Of a DNA stretch of 64,000 nt, positions 53,521-63,479 are shown one piece after another (the first letter of the stretch is position 1; each line of letters begins with the position of its first letter). The DNA comes from JADKIH01 sp964595205 (GTDB taxonomy: Bacteria > Bacteroidota > Bacteroidia > AKYH767-A > 2013-40CM-41-45): assembly GCA_964595205.1 (NCBI GenBank), contig CAZQOQ010000035.1, forward strand, positions 1-64,000. Reading direction: 5' to 3'. The position numbers and the translations under genes were made by a program. The notes under the pieces are model-generated. The model searched no databases. It had not been told where the DNA came from and worked only from the letters and a program-made list of their open reading frames with translations.

Positions 53521-54900
53521 CTAAAGCAATGTACCCTTCAATATTAAAAATGCGAATGTGAAATAAATAATCAGTCCCGTTACATCTACCAGTGTTGCAA
53601 TGAATGGCGCAGATGAAACGGCCGGATCCATTCCGAGTTTTTTCAGCATCATCGGTATCATCGAGCCAGCAAGGGTTCCCCACACAACCACTCCGATGAG
53701 CGTGAATGAAACGGTGAAGCCGAGCAGTAACCAGTGCGGTCCATAGATGGTTGTGAACTGCGACCAGGCGGCGATTCGTATGAAACCGATGAGTGCCAGG
53801 ATGCCCCCAAGTGTAAGCCCTGAAATTACCTCTCTCCGAATGACTTTCCACCAGTCTGACCAGCCTACTTCGCCCAGTGCCATGGCACGGATGATCAGCG
53901 TTGCTGCCTGCGAACCGCTGTTGCCTCCGCTCGAAATAATCAATGGAACGAAAAGCGTAAGCACGACAGCTTTCTGCAGCTCATCGTTGAAAAAACCCAT
54001 GGCACTCGCAGTAAGCATTTCGCCTAAAAAGAGAATGATCAGCCAGCCGGCGCGCTTTTTAATCATCTTACCCAGGTCGATTTTCAGGTATGGTTCATCC
54101 AATGCTTCCGTACCTCCGATCTTCTGGATATCTTCCGTATCTTCTTCTTCGATCACATCTACCACGTCGTCGATGGTGATGATTCCAAGAAGCAGTCCCT
54201 TGAAATCGGTAACAGGTAATGCAATGCGGTTTGTCTGTTTGAAAATTTCGATGGCGCTTTCCTGGTCGTCGCGGGCATTCAGATGGATGAAGTTTCTATC
54301 CATCAGCTCGCTCACTTTTTTGTCAAGCGGCGCCAGCAGGAAATCTCTTACTTTAATATCGTCGATAAGGAAACCGTTTGAATCTGTCACGTATATATCA
54401 CTCAGTGTTTCGGAATTCGAACCGTGTATCCTGATATAATCCAGTACCTGCTGCACGTTCCAGTCTTCTTTTACCGAAACGAAGTCGGTCGTCATTAACC
54501 TGCCGATACTGTCTTCCGGATACTGTAGTAACTGCTTTGCGGTTTTGCGTTCTTCATCGGTGAGCAGCGATAAATATTGCTTAAGCGTTTCCTCCGGAAG
54601 CTTTTCGAAGAGTGCAGTACGGTCGTCCGGAGATATCTGGTTGAGTGTAGATTTAAGCTGATCGATGCTGTACGACTTCAACAGGTTCATCTGCCTGTCG
54701 AATTCGAGATTCTCAAAGGTTTTAATTGCTTTTTCGGCATCGAGAACCTGGAAAACTTTCAGGTAGTCAATATGCTTTGAATCGTTGATGAATTCTGCCA
54801 GCTCTTCAGGCTGAATACCTGAGGTCAGTTGCCTTAGCTTATGAAGATTTCCGGTAACAAGCCGCTCGGCAAGTAATTCTTTTTCTTCAACGTTCGCCAT
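53521..54900 (-). CDS. mgtE: Magnesium transporter MgtE
   Basis: This 459-residue Mg2+ channel has an N-terminal superhelical domain (LTSGIQPEELAEFI, ALFEKLPEETLKQYLSLL), two CBS domains (SIGRLMTTDFVSVKEDW; LMDRNFIHLNARDDQESA), a plug helix and five membrane helices (ASAMGFFNDELQKAVVL, GGNSGSQAATLIIRAMALGE with the pore-lining residues). Mg2+ binding by the cytosolic domains gates the pore. Length is typical. It lies 61 bp from the acyltransferase gene on the same strand. Confidence 0.95.
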   Translation of the reverse strand: MANVEEKELLAERLVTGNLHKLRQLTSGIQPEELAEFINDSKHIDYLKVFQVLDAEKAIKTFENLEFDRQMNLLKSYSIDQLKSTLNQISPDDRTALFEKLPEETLKQYLSLLTDEERKTAKQLLQYPEDSIGRLMTTDFVSVKEDWNVQQVLDYIRIHGSNSETLSDIYVTDSNGFLIDDIKVRDFLLAPLDKKVSELMDRNFIHLNARDDQESAIEIFKQTNRIALPVTDFKGLLLGIITIDDVVDVIEEEDTEDIQKIGGTEALDEPYLKIDLGKMIKKRAGWLIILFLGEMLTASAMGFFNDELQKAVVLTLFVPLIISSGGNSGSQAATLIIRAMALGEVGWSDWWKVIRREVISGLTLGGILALIGFIRIAAWSQFTTIYGPHWLLLGFTVSFTLIGVVVWGTLAGSMIPMMLKKLGMDPAVSSAPFIATLVDVTGLIIYFTFAFLILKGTLL

Positions 54901-55123
54901 GGATGATCGTCCATTTAATTATTGCCAAAAAATTCCCGACGAAGATAGGGGGAATTAGTTAATTTGAAAATTTGATAATCAGATAATTTGAAAATGTCGG
55001 TGCGGATGATTTATGAATGGATTGAGAGGCAAATAACTAAAGCGAAAAAAAATTGATTTCACCGGTGCGCCAAAGGGAAAAACTCATCATTTCCGTGGCT
55101 GAACTTTACACTTTTTTTTATCA
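54901..55123. other. AT-rich intergenic region with TTGAAAAT repeats
   Basis: TTAGTTAATTTGAAAATTT and ATAATTTGAAAATG recur around 54956-54995 and resemble the repeats at 44758-44785 and 60290-60309. No gene is seen. Confidence 0.5.
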
Positions 55124-57658
55124 TCATTTTTTTACGAAATACTGGTAATCGAGGTAATACAAAACCTTTAGCGAAATGGAATTCATCTGTGGGTCCGAAA
55201 ATGTTTTTTTGAGATTATTAAGGTAGCTGTCATCACTGTTGTTAGTTTCGGAATCTATCAGGTTCTTATAAGTGATAATAAAAGAACTGCCAGGAGCGAA
55301 TTGCCAGTTGTAAACCAGGTCAAGTGTGAAATAACTGGAATTGAAATCAAACTGATGTATGTCGTTGCTGACTGCCGGAATCAACCGGCCATCGTTTTGC
55401 AGATAGTAATAACTTTCATAATTACCTGTTGACCAGTAATGACGTGCTGATAATGACAGTGACATGTCGTTCTTGAAAATATATCTTGACGTAAGTGTAT
55501 TCTCGATGGTCTTTATGTCTCTCTGTCCGAAGAAAACAGAATCAGAAATTTCTGATGTATTGGTATAACCGACATCATTGTTGTAGACATCAAAAAAGTT
55601 ATTGAATGTTATCGTAAAATGATCGCTTACTCTCCAGCGGGGAACTACGTAATAGCCAAGATTTGTATTTGAAATCGAAGAAGCATTAAAGAAGCGGCCT
55701 CCGAAATCAAAGGCAAGATCCCTGTTGTAATTCGTGGTAAAATTTACACTTCCGTAACTTCCTTTGGGCGTCCTGTAAAATGAGACTCCGTTTCTCGGTT
55801 CATAATAATCCCTTCCGCCATCCGGGTTGCCGCCTAATTCAGCATAGATGGACCAATTGTTATTGAACAGAAGAAAGAGACCTGTGCTTGTTGAAAAGCT
55901 GGTCATGATATTACCTTCACTCAACCTGCCAGCCCGGTTCAGGTAAAAATAGATATTCCCCTGTCTGAAATATTTCCAGAAAGGATTGAATTTATGGTAA
56001 CCGTAGTATGTGTTGATTTGTGAATAATCGTTGTAGAAATTGTACCCTAAGTCATTCTTATCATAATTCTCCGAGCTGATTTCATAAGAAGCACCATACC
56101 ATGATTTGCCGCTGATCTTATCTGCAGAAATATAACTCTTTTCACCAACGGTTAATTTCTTCTGCTGAACAGCATCAATGTCGCCCTGCCATTCATACAC
56201 CCTGCTCTGGGAATAGGAACCGGTAACATTGTAAGTGTGTTTTTTATTTTCAAATCTTCCCTGGGCAGTCGTAACATTTGCATCGCGGGCCGCACCGTCT
56301 CTCATCACATTCGTATTTACAAGGAATACGTTGCAGTTGTTTTTAAGCTGCTGATCGAAAATGAACAGGTTATAGTTTGCCAGGGGTTCTGTCAGTACCT
56401 TTCGCTTTGTTCCGTCTGCGCTCCTGATTTCCGCGTACGTATTTCCGGTCACTGCATTCAGCAGTCCGATACCCAGTCCGCCATCGGTCCTTCCTGAAAT
56501 TTTTGTAGCGTTGATCAGTCTCGCCTTATCAGGATTCTCCACCAGCGTTTCCCCAGGGGCAAGGTTATCGGCCACATCATAATAAAGAGTCGGCGTGCGG
56601 CCTATCCGCCTCGTATATAAGAGATTTCCATTCGAGAACAATGCCGTGCCTTCTTTGAAGAACGGGCGGTTCTCGTTGTAAATGGTCTCGAAGGCTGAAA
56701 GATTTTTTACCTTGTTGTCGCTCTGTACCTGTGAAAAATCAGGGAGAAGCGTCATGTCCAGTGTGAATCGTTCATCGATGCCGTATTTAATGTCTGCACC
56801 CCCGGAATAAGAATACGAATTCTCATAGGTGGTAGTCTCTCCGTTGGTGGAAACAGGAGATCGCTCTCCATAGATAGAAAAATACGGAGTCATGCTCAGG
56901 CGTAGCGGTGGATTGATGTTTTTAATTCCGTCCATCGTTCCCCAGAACATCATCCTGTTTTGTACATTTTTCGGTGTGAGTGTCCACTGGTCATATTCCC
57001 TGTTTCGCCTGATAAGACGGGCAAACTGAATACCCCACAACTGATTCTCTGCAGCTGGAAACCGGATCGCCGAATAAGGTATCTTTATCTCGGCCGTCCA
57101 GCCATCTGAAGAGATATTCGTCGCACTTTCCCAGACAGCATCGAACGACAGGTCATCGTTGAAAGATTCTGTCTGGATTCCCGATGCGGATACTTCAAAA
57201 ACATATCCGCTTTGTCTTTTATTATACGGATCAAGGCCGAAACGGAATGCATCACAGTTCAGGTTGCCACTTTCATCCCGGTTGCCGAGTTCATGCAGGA
57301 TGCTGTCTGCATGGGAATCGTGCATCTGTGCAAGCACATAGATCGCCGTATTATCATAAAGTAATTTCACGGTAGTCTCCTGAGTGACATCTGCACCTTC
57401 AAGAGGTTCCAGTTGTATGAAATGATCAGCAACATTTGCCGAGATCCACGCTGAATCGTCGGGTATGCCGTCGATTTTGATGACGGATGAAAGCGTCCTG
57501 GCAGTGTAAGTCTTCGGTACAACTTCTGAAAAAATAAAATGCGGCGAAAGAAAGAGGATCAAAAAAATAATCCTGAACAAGACTCTGCAATGAACGGAGA
57601 ATAGCATGAGGCTATTCATATTACCACGGGTCATTTTTATGAGAATCTGTTTTAACAA
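55124..57658 (-). CDS. DUF5916 outer-membrane protein with CBM9-like N-terminus
   Basis: The 844-residue product has an N-terminal signal sequence (about residues 15-45, ending FIFSEVV), a carbohydrate-binding-module-9-like domain (VIKIDGIPDDSAWISANVAD, AIYVLAQMHDSHADSI, GWTAEIKIPYSAIRF, residues 55-240), then a DUF5916 beta-barrel-like region (FFKEGTALFSNGNLLYTRRIG) to the C-terminus. The family is frequent in Bacteroidota and is thought to sit in the outer membrane; its substrate is unknown. ATGs at residues 9 and 14 are alternative starts. Confidence 0.88.
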   Translation of the reverse strand: MLKQILIKMTRGNMNSLMLFSVHCRVLFRIIFLILFLSPHFIFSEVVPKTYTARTLSSVIKIDGIPDDSAWISANVADHFIQLEPLEGADVTQETTVKLLYDNTAIYVLAQMHDSHADSILHELGNRDESGNLNCDAFRFGLDPYNKRQSGYVFEVSASGIQTESFNDDLSFDAVWESATNISSDGWTAEIKIPYSAIRFPAAENQLWGIQFARLIRRNREYDQWTLTPKNVQNRMMFWGTMDGIKNINPPLRLSMTPYFSIYGERSPVSTNGETTTYENSYSYSGGADIKYGIDERFTLDMTLLPDFSQVQSDNKVKNLSAFETIYNENRPFFKEGTALFSNGNLLYTRRIGRTPTLYYDVADNLAPGETLVENPDKARLINATKISGRTDGGLGIGLLNAVTGNTYAEIRSADGTKRKVLTEPLANYNLFIFDQQLKNNCNVFLVNTNVMRDGAARDANVTTAQGRFENKKHTYNVTGSYSQSRVYEWQGDIDAVQQKKLTVGEKSYISADKISGKSWYGASYEISSENYDKNDLGYNFYNDYSQINTYYGYHKFNPFWKYFRQGNIYFYLNRAGRLSEGNIMTSFSTSTGLFLLFNNNWSIYAELGGNPDGGRDYYEPRNGVSFYRTPKGSYGSVNFTTNYNRDLAFDFGGRFFNASSISNTNLGYYVVPRWRVSDHFTITFNNFFDVYNNDVGYTNTSEISDSVFFGQRDIKTIENTLTSRYIFKNDMSLSLSARHYWSTGNYESYYYLQNDGRLIPAVSNDIHQFDFNSSYFTLDLVYNWQFAPGSSFIITYKNLIDSETNNSDDSYLNNLKKTFSDPQMNSISLKVLYYLDYQYFVKK

Positions 57659-57738
57659 ACATAAAAATGTAGCGCCTTGTACGCGGTTAAAGAAAAGTTA
57701 ATTTATAATGTTACTTTTATCTTTATAATCCGAAAAAT

Positions 57739-58416
57739 ATGAAAAGGACATTATACCTGATTTTATTCGTTTCCCTGGCTGCCAGAGGTCAGAATTGTGA
57801 AGGATATTTTCCGATGAATAAAGGCGCCATTATGGAGAGTACAACTTATAATGAGAAAGACAAGCCACTGAGTAAGGTTACAGTAACCGTTCAGGATGTT
57901 CTTACGCAGGGAGGAGCAGTTAAACTTACCCTTCATTCAGATATCAACGACGAGAAAGGTAAGGCCATCTCTTCGGCTGATTACGATGCATTGTGCAACG
58001 ATGGTAATTTCTCAATTAATATGAAAAGTATGCTTTCAGGCGAACAGATGAAAGCCTGGAAGGATATGTCAGTGAAAATTGATGCAGAGGATATCGTTTA
58101 CCCGGTCGACATGTCAGCAGGTCAGACACTCAAGGATGCACATCTAAAGGTGGAATTATCGATGAGCGGCATGAATATGCCCGGAACAACGATCGATATG
58201 ACGAACAGGAAGGTAGTGGGTACAGAAACAATTACAACATCCGCCGGTACCTTTGATTGTATAAAGGTTGTGTCGGATGTGAAATTTAAAAACATCGTTG
58301 GATACGAGGCCCAGGTTTCAGAATGGATCTCAAAGGGCAATGGAATCATCAGGTCAGAAACCTTTAAGAATGGAAAATTGAAGTCCTATACGGTATTGAC
58401 AAAGCTTCAAAAGTGA
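57739..58416 (+). CDS. TapB-like secreted protein
   Basis: The 225-residue product has a short signal peptide (MKRTLYLILFVSLAARG-Q) and a beta-rich mature part starting CEGYFPMNKGAIMESTTYNE, with TSAGTFDCIKV and GNGIIRSETF, the layout of DUF3108/TapB-like proteins of Bacteroidota. These resemble periplasmic LolA/LolB-like lipid-handling folds. Role unknown. It is followed by a DinB-like gene 76 bp away. Confidence 0.65.
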   Translation: MKRTLYLILFVSLAARGQNCEGYFPMNKGAIMESTTYNEKDKPLSKVTVTVQDVLTQGGAVKLTLHSDINDEKGKAISSADYDALCNDGNFSINMKSMLSGEQMKAWKDMSVKIDAEDIVYPVDMSAGQTLKDAHLKVELSMSGMNMPGTTIDMTNRKVVGTETITTSAGTFDCIKVVSDVKFKNIVGYEAQVSEWISKGNGIIRSETFKNGKLKSYTVLTKLQK

Positions 58417-58492
58417 GTGTAATTAAGTTTGATTATTTGTTATAAATCGCTTGTAATCAAAATATAATAATTAGTTTATTAACCTGTCACTT

Positions 58493-59029
58493 ATGATAAA
58501 AATATTTCCTCCGGAAGCCAGCCAATTAAATGATTATTACAAAACGTATTTAAAATATGTTCAAAATGATGATATGCTTCAGGCACTCATCGAAGAGGGT
58601 AACAGGACCCAGGAATGGATTTCAACGATTCCCTCTTCGTCAGAGGACTACGCATATGCTGATGGTAAATGGATGATTAAAGAAGTAATTGGTCACCTGT
58701 GCGACAGTGAACGGATTCTATCATACCGGGCATTGAGATTCGCGAGGAATGATCATACGCCATTGGCCGGATTTGATGAGAACACGTATATGATTCAAAG
58801 TAATTTTAAAAAGCGTTCGCTGAGGGCCATTGCAGATGAATGGAGGACGGTAAGGGCGGCGACTATAAGTTTATTCTCCTCTATGGATGAGGAAAATATC
58901 GACCGGAAAGGAACCGCCAATAATGCAATCGTGTCTCCCCGCATCCTGCTGTACTTTATCCTTGTTCACGAAAAGCACCACAAACAGGTTATTAAGGACA
59001 GATATCTTTCATCCGCATTTTCTGCCTGA
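58493..59029 (+). CDS. DinB/YfiT-family four-helix metal protein
   Basis: The 178-residue product has the metal histidines in order: GHLCDSERI (residues about 66-74), then HEKHHKQVI near the end, giving the three-His site of DinB/YfiT-like proteins. WMIKEVIGHL before the first histidine is conserved in the family. Activity in Bacteroidota is unassigned; some relatives are thiol-dependent transferases. Probably transcribed from its own promoter. Confidence 0.88.
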   Translation: MIKIFPPEASQLNDYYKTYLKYVQNDDMLQALIEEGNRTQEWISTIPSSSEDYAYADGKWMIKEVIGHLCDSERILSYRALRFARNDHTPLAGFDENTYMIQSNFKKRSLRAIADEWRTVRAATISLFSSMDEENIDRKGTANNAIVSPRILLYFILVHEKHHKQVIKDRYLSSAFSA

Positions 59030-59036
59030 AAAATTT

Positions 59037-59044
59037 TACTTTTG
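59037..59044 (+). promoter_or_regulatory. -7 box of sucC
   Basis: TACTTTTG matches TAnnTTTG exactly, 38 bp before the sucC start codon and 8 bp after the preceding stop. A small hairpin (CCCG...CGGG) lies in the resulting leader. Confidence 0.6.
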
Positions 59045-59082
59045 GCGACCCGTAAAAATGCGGGAAAGCCAAATATTATCTT

Positions 59083-60273
59083 ATGAATATTCACGAATAC
59101 CAGGGCAAGTCCATTTTAAAATCTTTCGGTGTCAGTATCCAGGAGGGCATCGTGGCTGATACACCGGCGGGAGCCGTTGATGCGGCAAATGAGCTAAGCA
59201 AACAGACAGGTACGAAATGGTGGGTGGTCAAAGCCCAGATACACGCCGGTGGCCGCGGAAAAGGCGGAGGAATCAAGCTCGCAAAGACCATCGACGAAGT
59301 TAAAACCCTTTCTGAAAAAATTATCGGTATGAACCTCGTGACTCCTCAAACGGGTCCGAAGGGTAAAAAGGTGAACAAGGTATTAATCGCCCAGGATGTA
59401 TATTATCCCGGCCCGTCTGAAACGAAAGAATTTTACATGAGCGTTTTGCTCAACCGCCAGAAGGGAAGAAATATCATTATGTACAGCACAGAAGGGGGGA
59501 TGAACATTGAAGAGGTAGCAGAGAAAACACCTCACCTGATTTTCAATGAAGAGATCGATCCCGGTACGGGGCTGCAGCCATTCCAGGCGCGGAAGATTGC
59601 TTTCAACCTGGGACTGAGCGGTGAGGCATTCAAGCAGATGGTAAAATTCGTGGCCGCATTGTACAAGGCTTATGATACGATCGACGCTTCCCTGTTTGAA
59701 ATTAACCCGGTGTTGAAGACGTCGGACGATAAGATCATTGCCGTCGATTCCAAAGTGAACTTCGATGACAATGGTTTGTTTCGGCATCCGGATTACCTCG
59801 CGATGCGCGACATTACCGAAGAAGATCCGACCGAAGTTGAGGCCGGAGAACACAATCTGAACTATGTAAAACTTGATGGCAACGTGGGATGTATGGTCAA
59901 TGGAGCCGGGCTGGCCATGGCGACGATGGACATTATCAAGCTTGCCGGCGGAGATCCTGCGAACTTTCTGGATGTCGGCGGCACTGCAAATGCTGCCAGG
60001 GTGGAGCAGGCGTTCAGAATCATTTTAAAGGATCCCAATGTGAAAGCCATCCTTGTAAATATTTTCGGTGGCATCGTCCGCTGCGACAGGGTTGCGCAGG
60101 GTATCGTTGACGCTTATAAGAATATCGGTACCATTCCGGTTCCGATAATAGTAAGACTTCAGGGAACGAATTCGATCGAGGCCAAGAAGATCATCGACGA
60201 GAGCGGATTGAAAGTATATTCTGCCATCGAGCTAAAAGAAGCGGCTGATCTTGTTTCTAAACTATTGAAATAA
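59083..60273 (+). CDS. sucC: ADP-forming succinate-CoA ligase subunit beta
   Basis: The 396-residue beta subunit has the ATP-grasp N-terminus (MNIHEYQGKSILKSFGVSIQ), AQIHAGGRGKGGGIKLAKT for nucleotide phosphate binding, and the C-terminal ligase domain with NIFGGIVRCDRVAQGI. It pairs with SucD at 43855 to catalyse substrate-level phosphorylation in the citric-acid cycle. It is preceded by its own promoter box. Confidence 0.96.
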   Translation: MNIHEYQGKSILKSFGVSIQEGIVADTPAGAVDAANELSKQTGTKWWVVKAQIHAGGRGKGGGIKLAKTIDEVKTLSEKIIGMNLVTPQTGPKGKKVNKVLIAQDVYYPGPSETKEFYMSVLLNRQKGRNIIMYSTEGGMNIEEVAEKTPHLIFNEEIDPGTGLQPFQARKIAFNLGLSGEAFKQMVKFVAALYKAYDTIDASLFEINPVLKTSDDKIIAVDSKVNFDDNGLFRHPDYLAMRDITEEDPTEVEAGEHNLNYVKLDGNVGCMVNGAGLAMATMDIIKLAGGDPANFLDVGGTANAARVEQAFRIILKDPNVKAILVNIFGGIVRCDRVAQGIVDAYKNIGTIPVPIIVRLQGTNSIEAKKIIDESGLKVYSAIELKEAADLVSKLLK

Positions 60274-60306
60274 GAATTGAAAACAACTCAACTTGAAAAT
60301 TTGAAA

Positions 60307-61203
60307 ATGCAGGATGTGAAAGCACTTTCCAACGATAAAGCATTTCTTGCCATTCCCGAACCCGATCTCTGTTCGTATGAGAAATCGAAATACGTGATTC
60401 AGCAAGTTCCTTACGAGCATACCTCATCTTATATCGAAGGCTCTGCAAAGGGCCCGGAAGCAATCGTGAATGCATCACACTTCGTGGAGTTTTACGATGA
60501 GGAACTCGACACAGAGACATACAGGAGTTGCGGCATTGCCACGCTTGAGGCCATGGATTTTTCCGGTAAGGTCGATGAAGATGCTGTTAGATTGATTGAG
60601 ACGGAAACCGGTAAGCTGATCGATGATGGAAAATTTGTTGTTTCAATCGGCGCGGAACATACGGTGACGAATGGTTTTGTAAGGGCTCACATGAAGAAGT
60701 ATCCTGCGCTGGCGGTTTTGCAGATCGACGCGCATTCTGATCTGCGAGATTCCTATCATGATAACATCTACTCGCATGCTTCGGTGATGAAGAGGATTCA
60801 CGACATGGGAATTCCACTCGTTCAAATCGGAATTCGTGCTCAGTGTAAAGAGGAATCGGACCTGATTAAGTCATCGGACAATATCCATACTTTTTATGCT
60901 CACCGGATCCGTAAGAATACATCATGGATGAAAGACGCAATCGATAAACTGCCTGAACACGTTTATCTCACGATTGATGCAGACGGATTTGATCCGGCTG
61001 TAATTCCTGCGGTAGGAACTGCAGAGCCGAATGGATTGTTCTGGACGGAGACGCTTGAATTTTTAAGGATGGTTTGCCATATGAGAAAAGTAATCGGCTT
61101 CGACATAGTAGAGTGTGCGCCAATTGAGGGTTCGATACTTTCTGAGTATACACTCGCAAAATTACTTTACAGGATCGTCGGGTATATAGAATTGAATAAG
61201 TAA
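60307..61203 (+). CDS. speB: Arginase/agmatinase-family hydrolase
   Basis: The start is placed at ATG 60307 (MQDVKALSNDKAFLAIPE); the frame can also begin at TTG 60277. The 298-residue ureohydrolase has the manganese ligands in GAEHT (usual GGDH, here with Ala-Glu), DAHSDLRDSY and DADGFDPAVIP. Agmatine to putrescine plus urea is the usual reaction of the bacterial members, but guanidinobutyrase or other activities share these motifs, and the altered first motif leaves the substrate uncertain. It follows sucC by 33 bp. Confidence 0.82.
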   Translation: MQDVKALSNDKAFLAIPEPDLCSYEKSKYVIQQVPYEHTSSYIEGSAKGPEAIVNASHFVEFYDEELDTETYRSCGIATLEAMDFSGKVDEDAVRLIETETGKLIDDGKFVVSIGAEHTVTNGFVRAHMKKYPALAVLQIDAHSDLRDSYHDNIYSHASVMKRIHDMGIPLVQIGIRAQCKEESDLIKSSDNIHTFYAHRIRKNTSWMKDAIDKLPEHVYLTIDADGFDPAVIPAVGTAEPNGLFWTETLEFLRMVCHMRKVIGFDIVECAPIEGSILSEYTLAKLLYRIVGYIELNK

Positions 61204-61283
61204 AATAAATCTCTGGAAAAAATTCTGTCATTGTTTTACCGCTGATTCAGGCGGCACTTGAGCAAAAACCTTAACTTCGCTGA

Positions 61284-62771
61284 ATGAAGAAAATTCTCGT
61301 CGCCAACCGTGGTGAAATTGCCATCAGAGTCATGCGATCGGCACGTGAAATGGGCATCAGTACTGTGGCTGTTTTTTCTGAGGCGGACCGGAATGCGCTT
61401 CATGTGCGATATGCCGATGAAGCGATTTGTATTGGCCCTGCGCCTTCTTCGCAGAGTTATCTCGCCGGTGATAGGATCATTCAGGCTGCACGTAAAATTG
61501 GCGCAGATGCCATTCACCCGGGCTATGGTTTCCTCTCGGAGAATGCCGACTTTTCTGACAAGGTAACAGCTGCAGGACTCATATTCATCGGTCCCACGGG
61601 AGATTCCATGCGGATGATGGGAAGTAAGCTTGCAGCAAAGGCTACTGCCGAAAAAAATAACATTCCACTCGTGCCCGGAACGGCAAATGCAATCGAAGAT
61701 GTGGAAGAAGCCAAGTTGATTGCTGAGAAAACCGGTTTCCCGATTCTGATCAAGGCTTCTGCCGGCGGCGGTGGAAAGGGGATGCGCATCGTTCATTCAA
61801 AGGAAGAATTTTCCGAGCAGTTAAAGCTGGCCGTGAGCGAAGCAAAGTCATCGTTCGGTGATGGCTCTGTTTTCATCGAACGATATGTGGCTTCACCCCG
61901 TCATATTGAGATCCAGGTGATGGGCGACAGGCATGGCAACGTGGTTCATCTGTTTGAAAGAGAATGCAGCGTGCAGCGCAGGCATCAGAAGGTCATCGAA
62001 GAAGCTCCATCGTCGGTACTGACAACGGATTTGAGACGAAAGATGGGTGACTGCGCGGTGACGGTGGCCAAAGCATGTAACTACCACGGCGCCGGAACTG
62101 TCGAATTCCTGCTCGACGAAAATCTCAATTTCTATTTTTTAGAGATGAATACGCGCCTCCAGGTGGAACATCCCGTAACCGAATTTATCACCGGCCTGGA
62201 CCTGGTGAAAGAACAGATTCGCATTGCAAGGGGAGAGAAACTTTCCTTTACCCAGAAAGATCTTCAGATCGACGGTCATGCCATCGAGATTCGCGTGTAT
62301 GCTGAGGATCCTGAAAATAATTTCCTTCCGGACATTGGAAGACTCACCGCATATAAAATTCCTCAGGGACCTGGCGTGCGTGTGGACGATGCCTATGAAG
62401 AAGGCATGGACATTCCGATTTATTACGATCCGATGATTTCGAAGTTAATAACCTATGGCAAGGACCGGCCGGAAGCTATCGAACGGATGAAGCGGGCCAT
62501 CGACGATTACACGATCAGCGGTGTCGCTACCACGCTTGGATTTTGCAGATTTGTTATGGAACACCCTGCATTCGTAAGCGGGAATTTCGACACTCATTTT
62601 GTTAAAAATTTTTTTGAGGCCGGAAAACCGGAAGTTTTTTCTGAAGATGAAATGAAAATTGCCGCACTTCTTGCAGTTAAGTCGTTCAGGGAAAAATCTC
62701 ATGAACTTGCTTTCAATAAAACCATACAAAAAGGAGTTTCTCCCTGGAAGAAGAATCGCCTGCTGGACTGA
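61284..62771 (+). CDS. accC: Biotin carboxylase (acetyl/propionyl-CoA carboxylase) subunit
   Basis: This 495-residue biotin carboxylase has MKKILVANRGEIAIRV, the ATP-binding glycine loop KASAGGGGKGMR, ERECSVQRRHQKVIEEAP and ENNFLPDIGRLTAY, covering all three subdomains. It carboxylates biotin on a carrier protein using ATP and bicarbonate, for fatty-acid synthesis or propionate metabolism. No biotin carrier or carboxyltransferase gene is adjacent, so which complex it serves is undetermined. Confidence 0.9.
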   Translation: MKKILVANRGEIAIRVMRSAREMGISTVAVFSEADRNALHVRYADEAICIGPAPSSQSYLAGDRIIQAARKIGADAIHPGYGFLSENADFSDKVTAAGLIFIGPTGDSMRMMGSKLAAKATAEKNNIPLVPGTANAIEDVEEAKLIAEKTGFPILIKASAGGGGKGMRIVHSKEEFSEQLKLAVSEAKSSFGDGSVFIERYVASPRHIEIQVMGDRHGNVVHLFERECSVQRRHQKVIEEAPSSVLTTDLRRKMGDCAVTVAKACNYHGAGTVEFLLDENLNFYFLEMNTRLQVEHPVTEFITGLDLVKEQIRIARGEKLSFTQKDLQIDGHAIEIRVYAEDPENNFLPDIGRLTAYKIPQGPGVRVDDAYEEGMDIPIYYDPMISKLITYGKDRPEAIERMKRAIDDYTISGVATTLGFCRFVMEHPAFVSGNFDTHFVKNFFEAGKPEVFSEDEMKIAALLAVKSFREKSHELAFNKTIQKGVSPWKKNRLLD

Positions 62772-62873
62772 CCATTAAATATTTCGAAATTCTGAAAATG
62801 ATTTTTTTAGTATTTAGATTCACTTAAACGGATCAGAACAAAACATTAAGTAACAACGTACATCCATAGTATA

Positions 62874-63479
62874 ATGTCAGTCAAACCTCTGTATTCCTTC
62901 ATTCTTTCAATGTTCTTTTATGTTTCCTGTTTTGCACAGGAACCCGTGAAGGTTGAAGGCGGTTACAGGCTTCCGTATATCATTGAAGGTTGGGATACAA
63001 TTCCGGTAGTTAATTTGAGTATCGTAAATATTACTGATACCGCTAACCCGGAATATCTTAAAAATCTCCAGGCTTATTACAGGCTCAGGTTTAATGTCAT
63101 CAAAGTATATCCTTATGCGCGTCTCGCAGCTGTTAAATTAAACGAGATGAATCGCATGATGGAAAAGATGAGCAGCAAGCGCGAAAAGAAACGGTACCGG
63201 AAGGATGTGGAAGACCAGGTCAGGAAGGATTTCGAAGAGCAAATTAAAAAGTTAAGCATTAACCAGGGCAACGTATTTATTAAATTACTCGACCGCGAGA
63301 CCGGTCATACTTCCTATGAACTCATCAAAGATTTAAAGGGCTCGCTAAATGCATTTTTCGCTCAGGGGGTTGCCAAAATGTTTGGGCATGATCTCAAAGA
63401 TGAATATGACCCGGAAGGGGAGGACAAGGGAATAGAAAATATTGTAAGGCAGATTGAGCGGGGGGAGATTACGTTTTGA
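62874..63479 (+). CDS. DUF4294 domain-containing secreted protein
   Basis: The 201-residue product has a signal peptide (LSMFFYVSCFA-Q) and the DUF4294 pattern: GWDTIPVVNLSIV, LKNLQAYYRLRFNVIKVYPYA, AAVKLNEMN, then LLDRETGHTSYELIKDLKG. The middle is strongly charged and helical. The family is confined to Bacteroidota and its role is unknown. The stop codon lies in the first unit of an 8-bp tandem repeat. Confidence 0.88.
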   Translation: MSVKPLYSFILSMFFYVSCFAQEPVKVEGGYRLPYIIEGWDTIPVVNLSIVNITDTANPEYLKNLQAYYRLRFNVIKVYPYARLAAVKLNEMNRMMEKMSSKREKKRYRKDVEDQVRKDFEEQIKKLSINQGNVFIKLLDRETGHTSYELIKDLKGSLNAFFAQGVAKMFGHDLKDEYDPEGEDKGIENIVRQIERGEITF

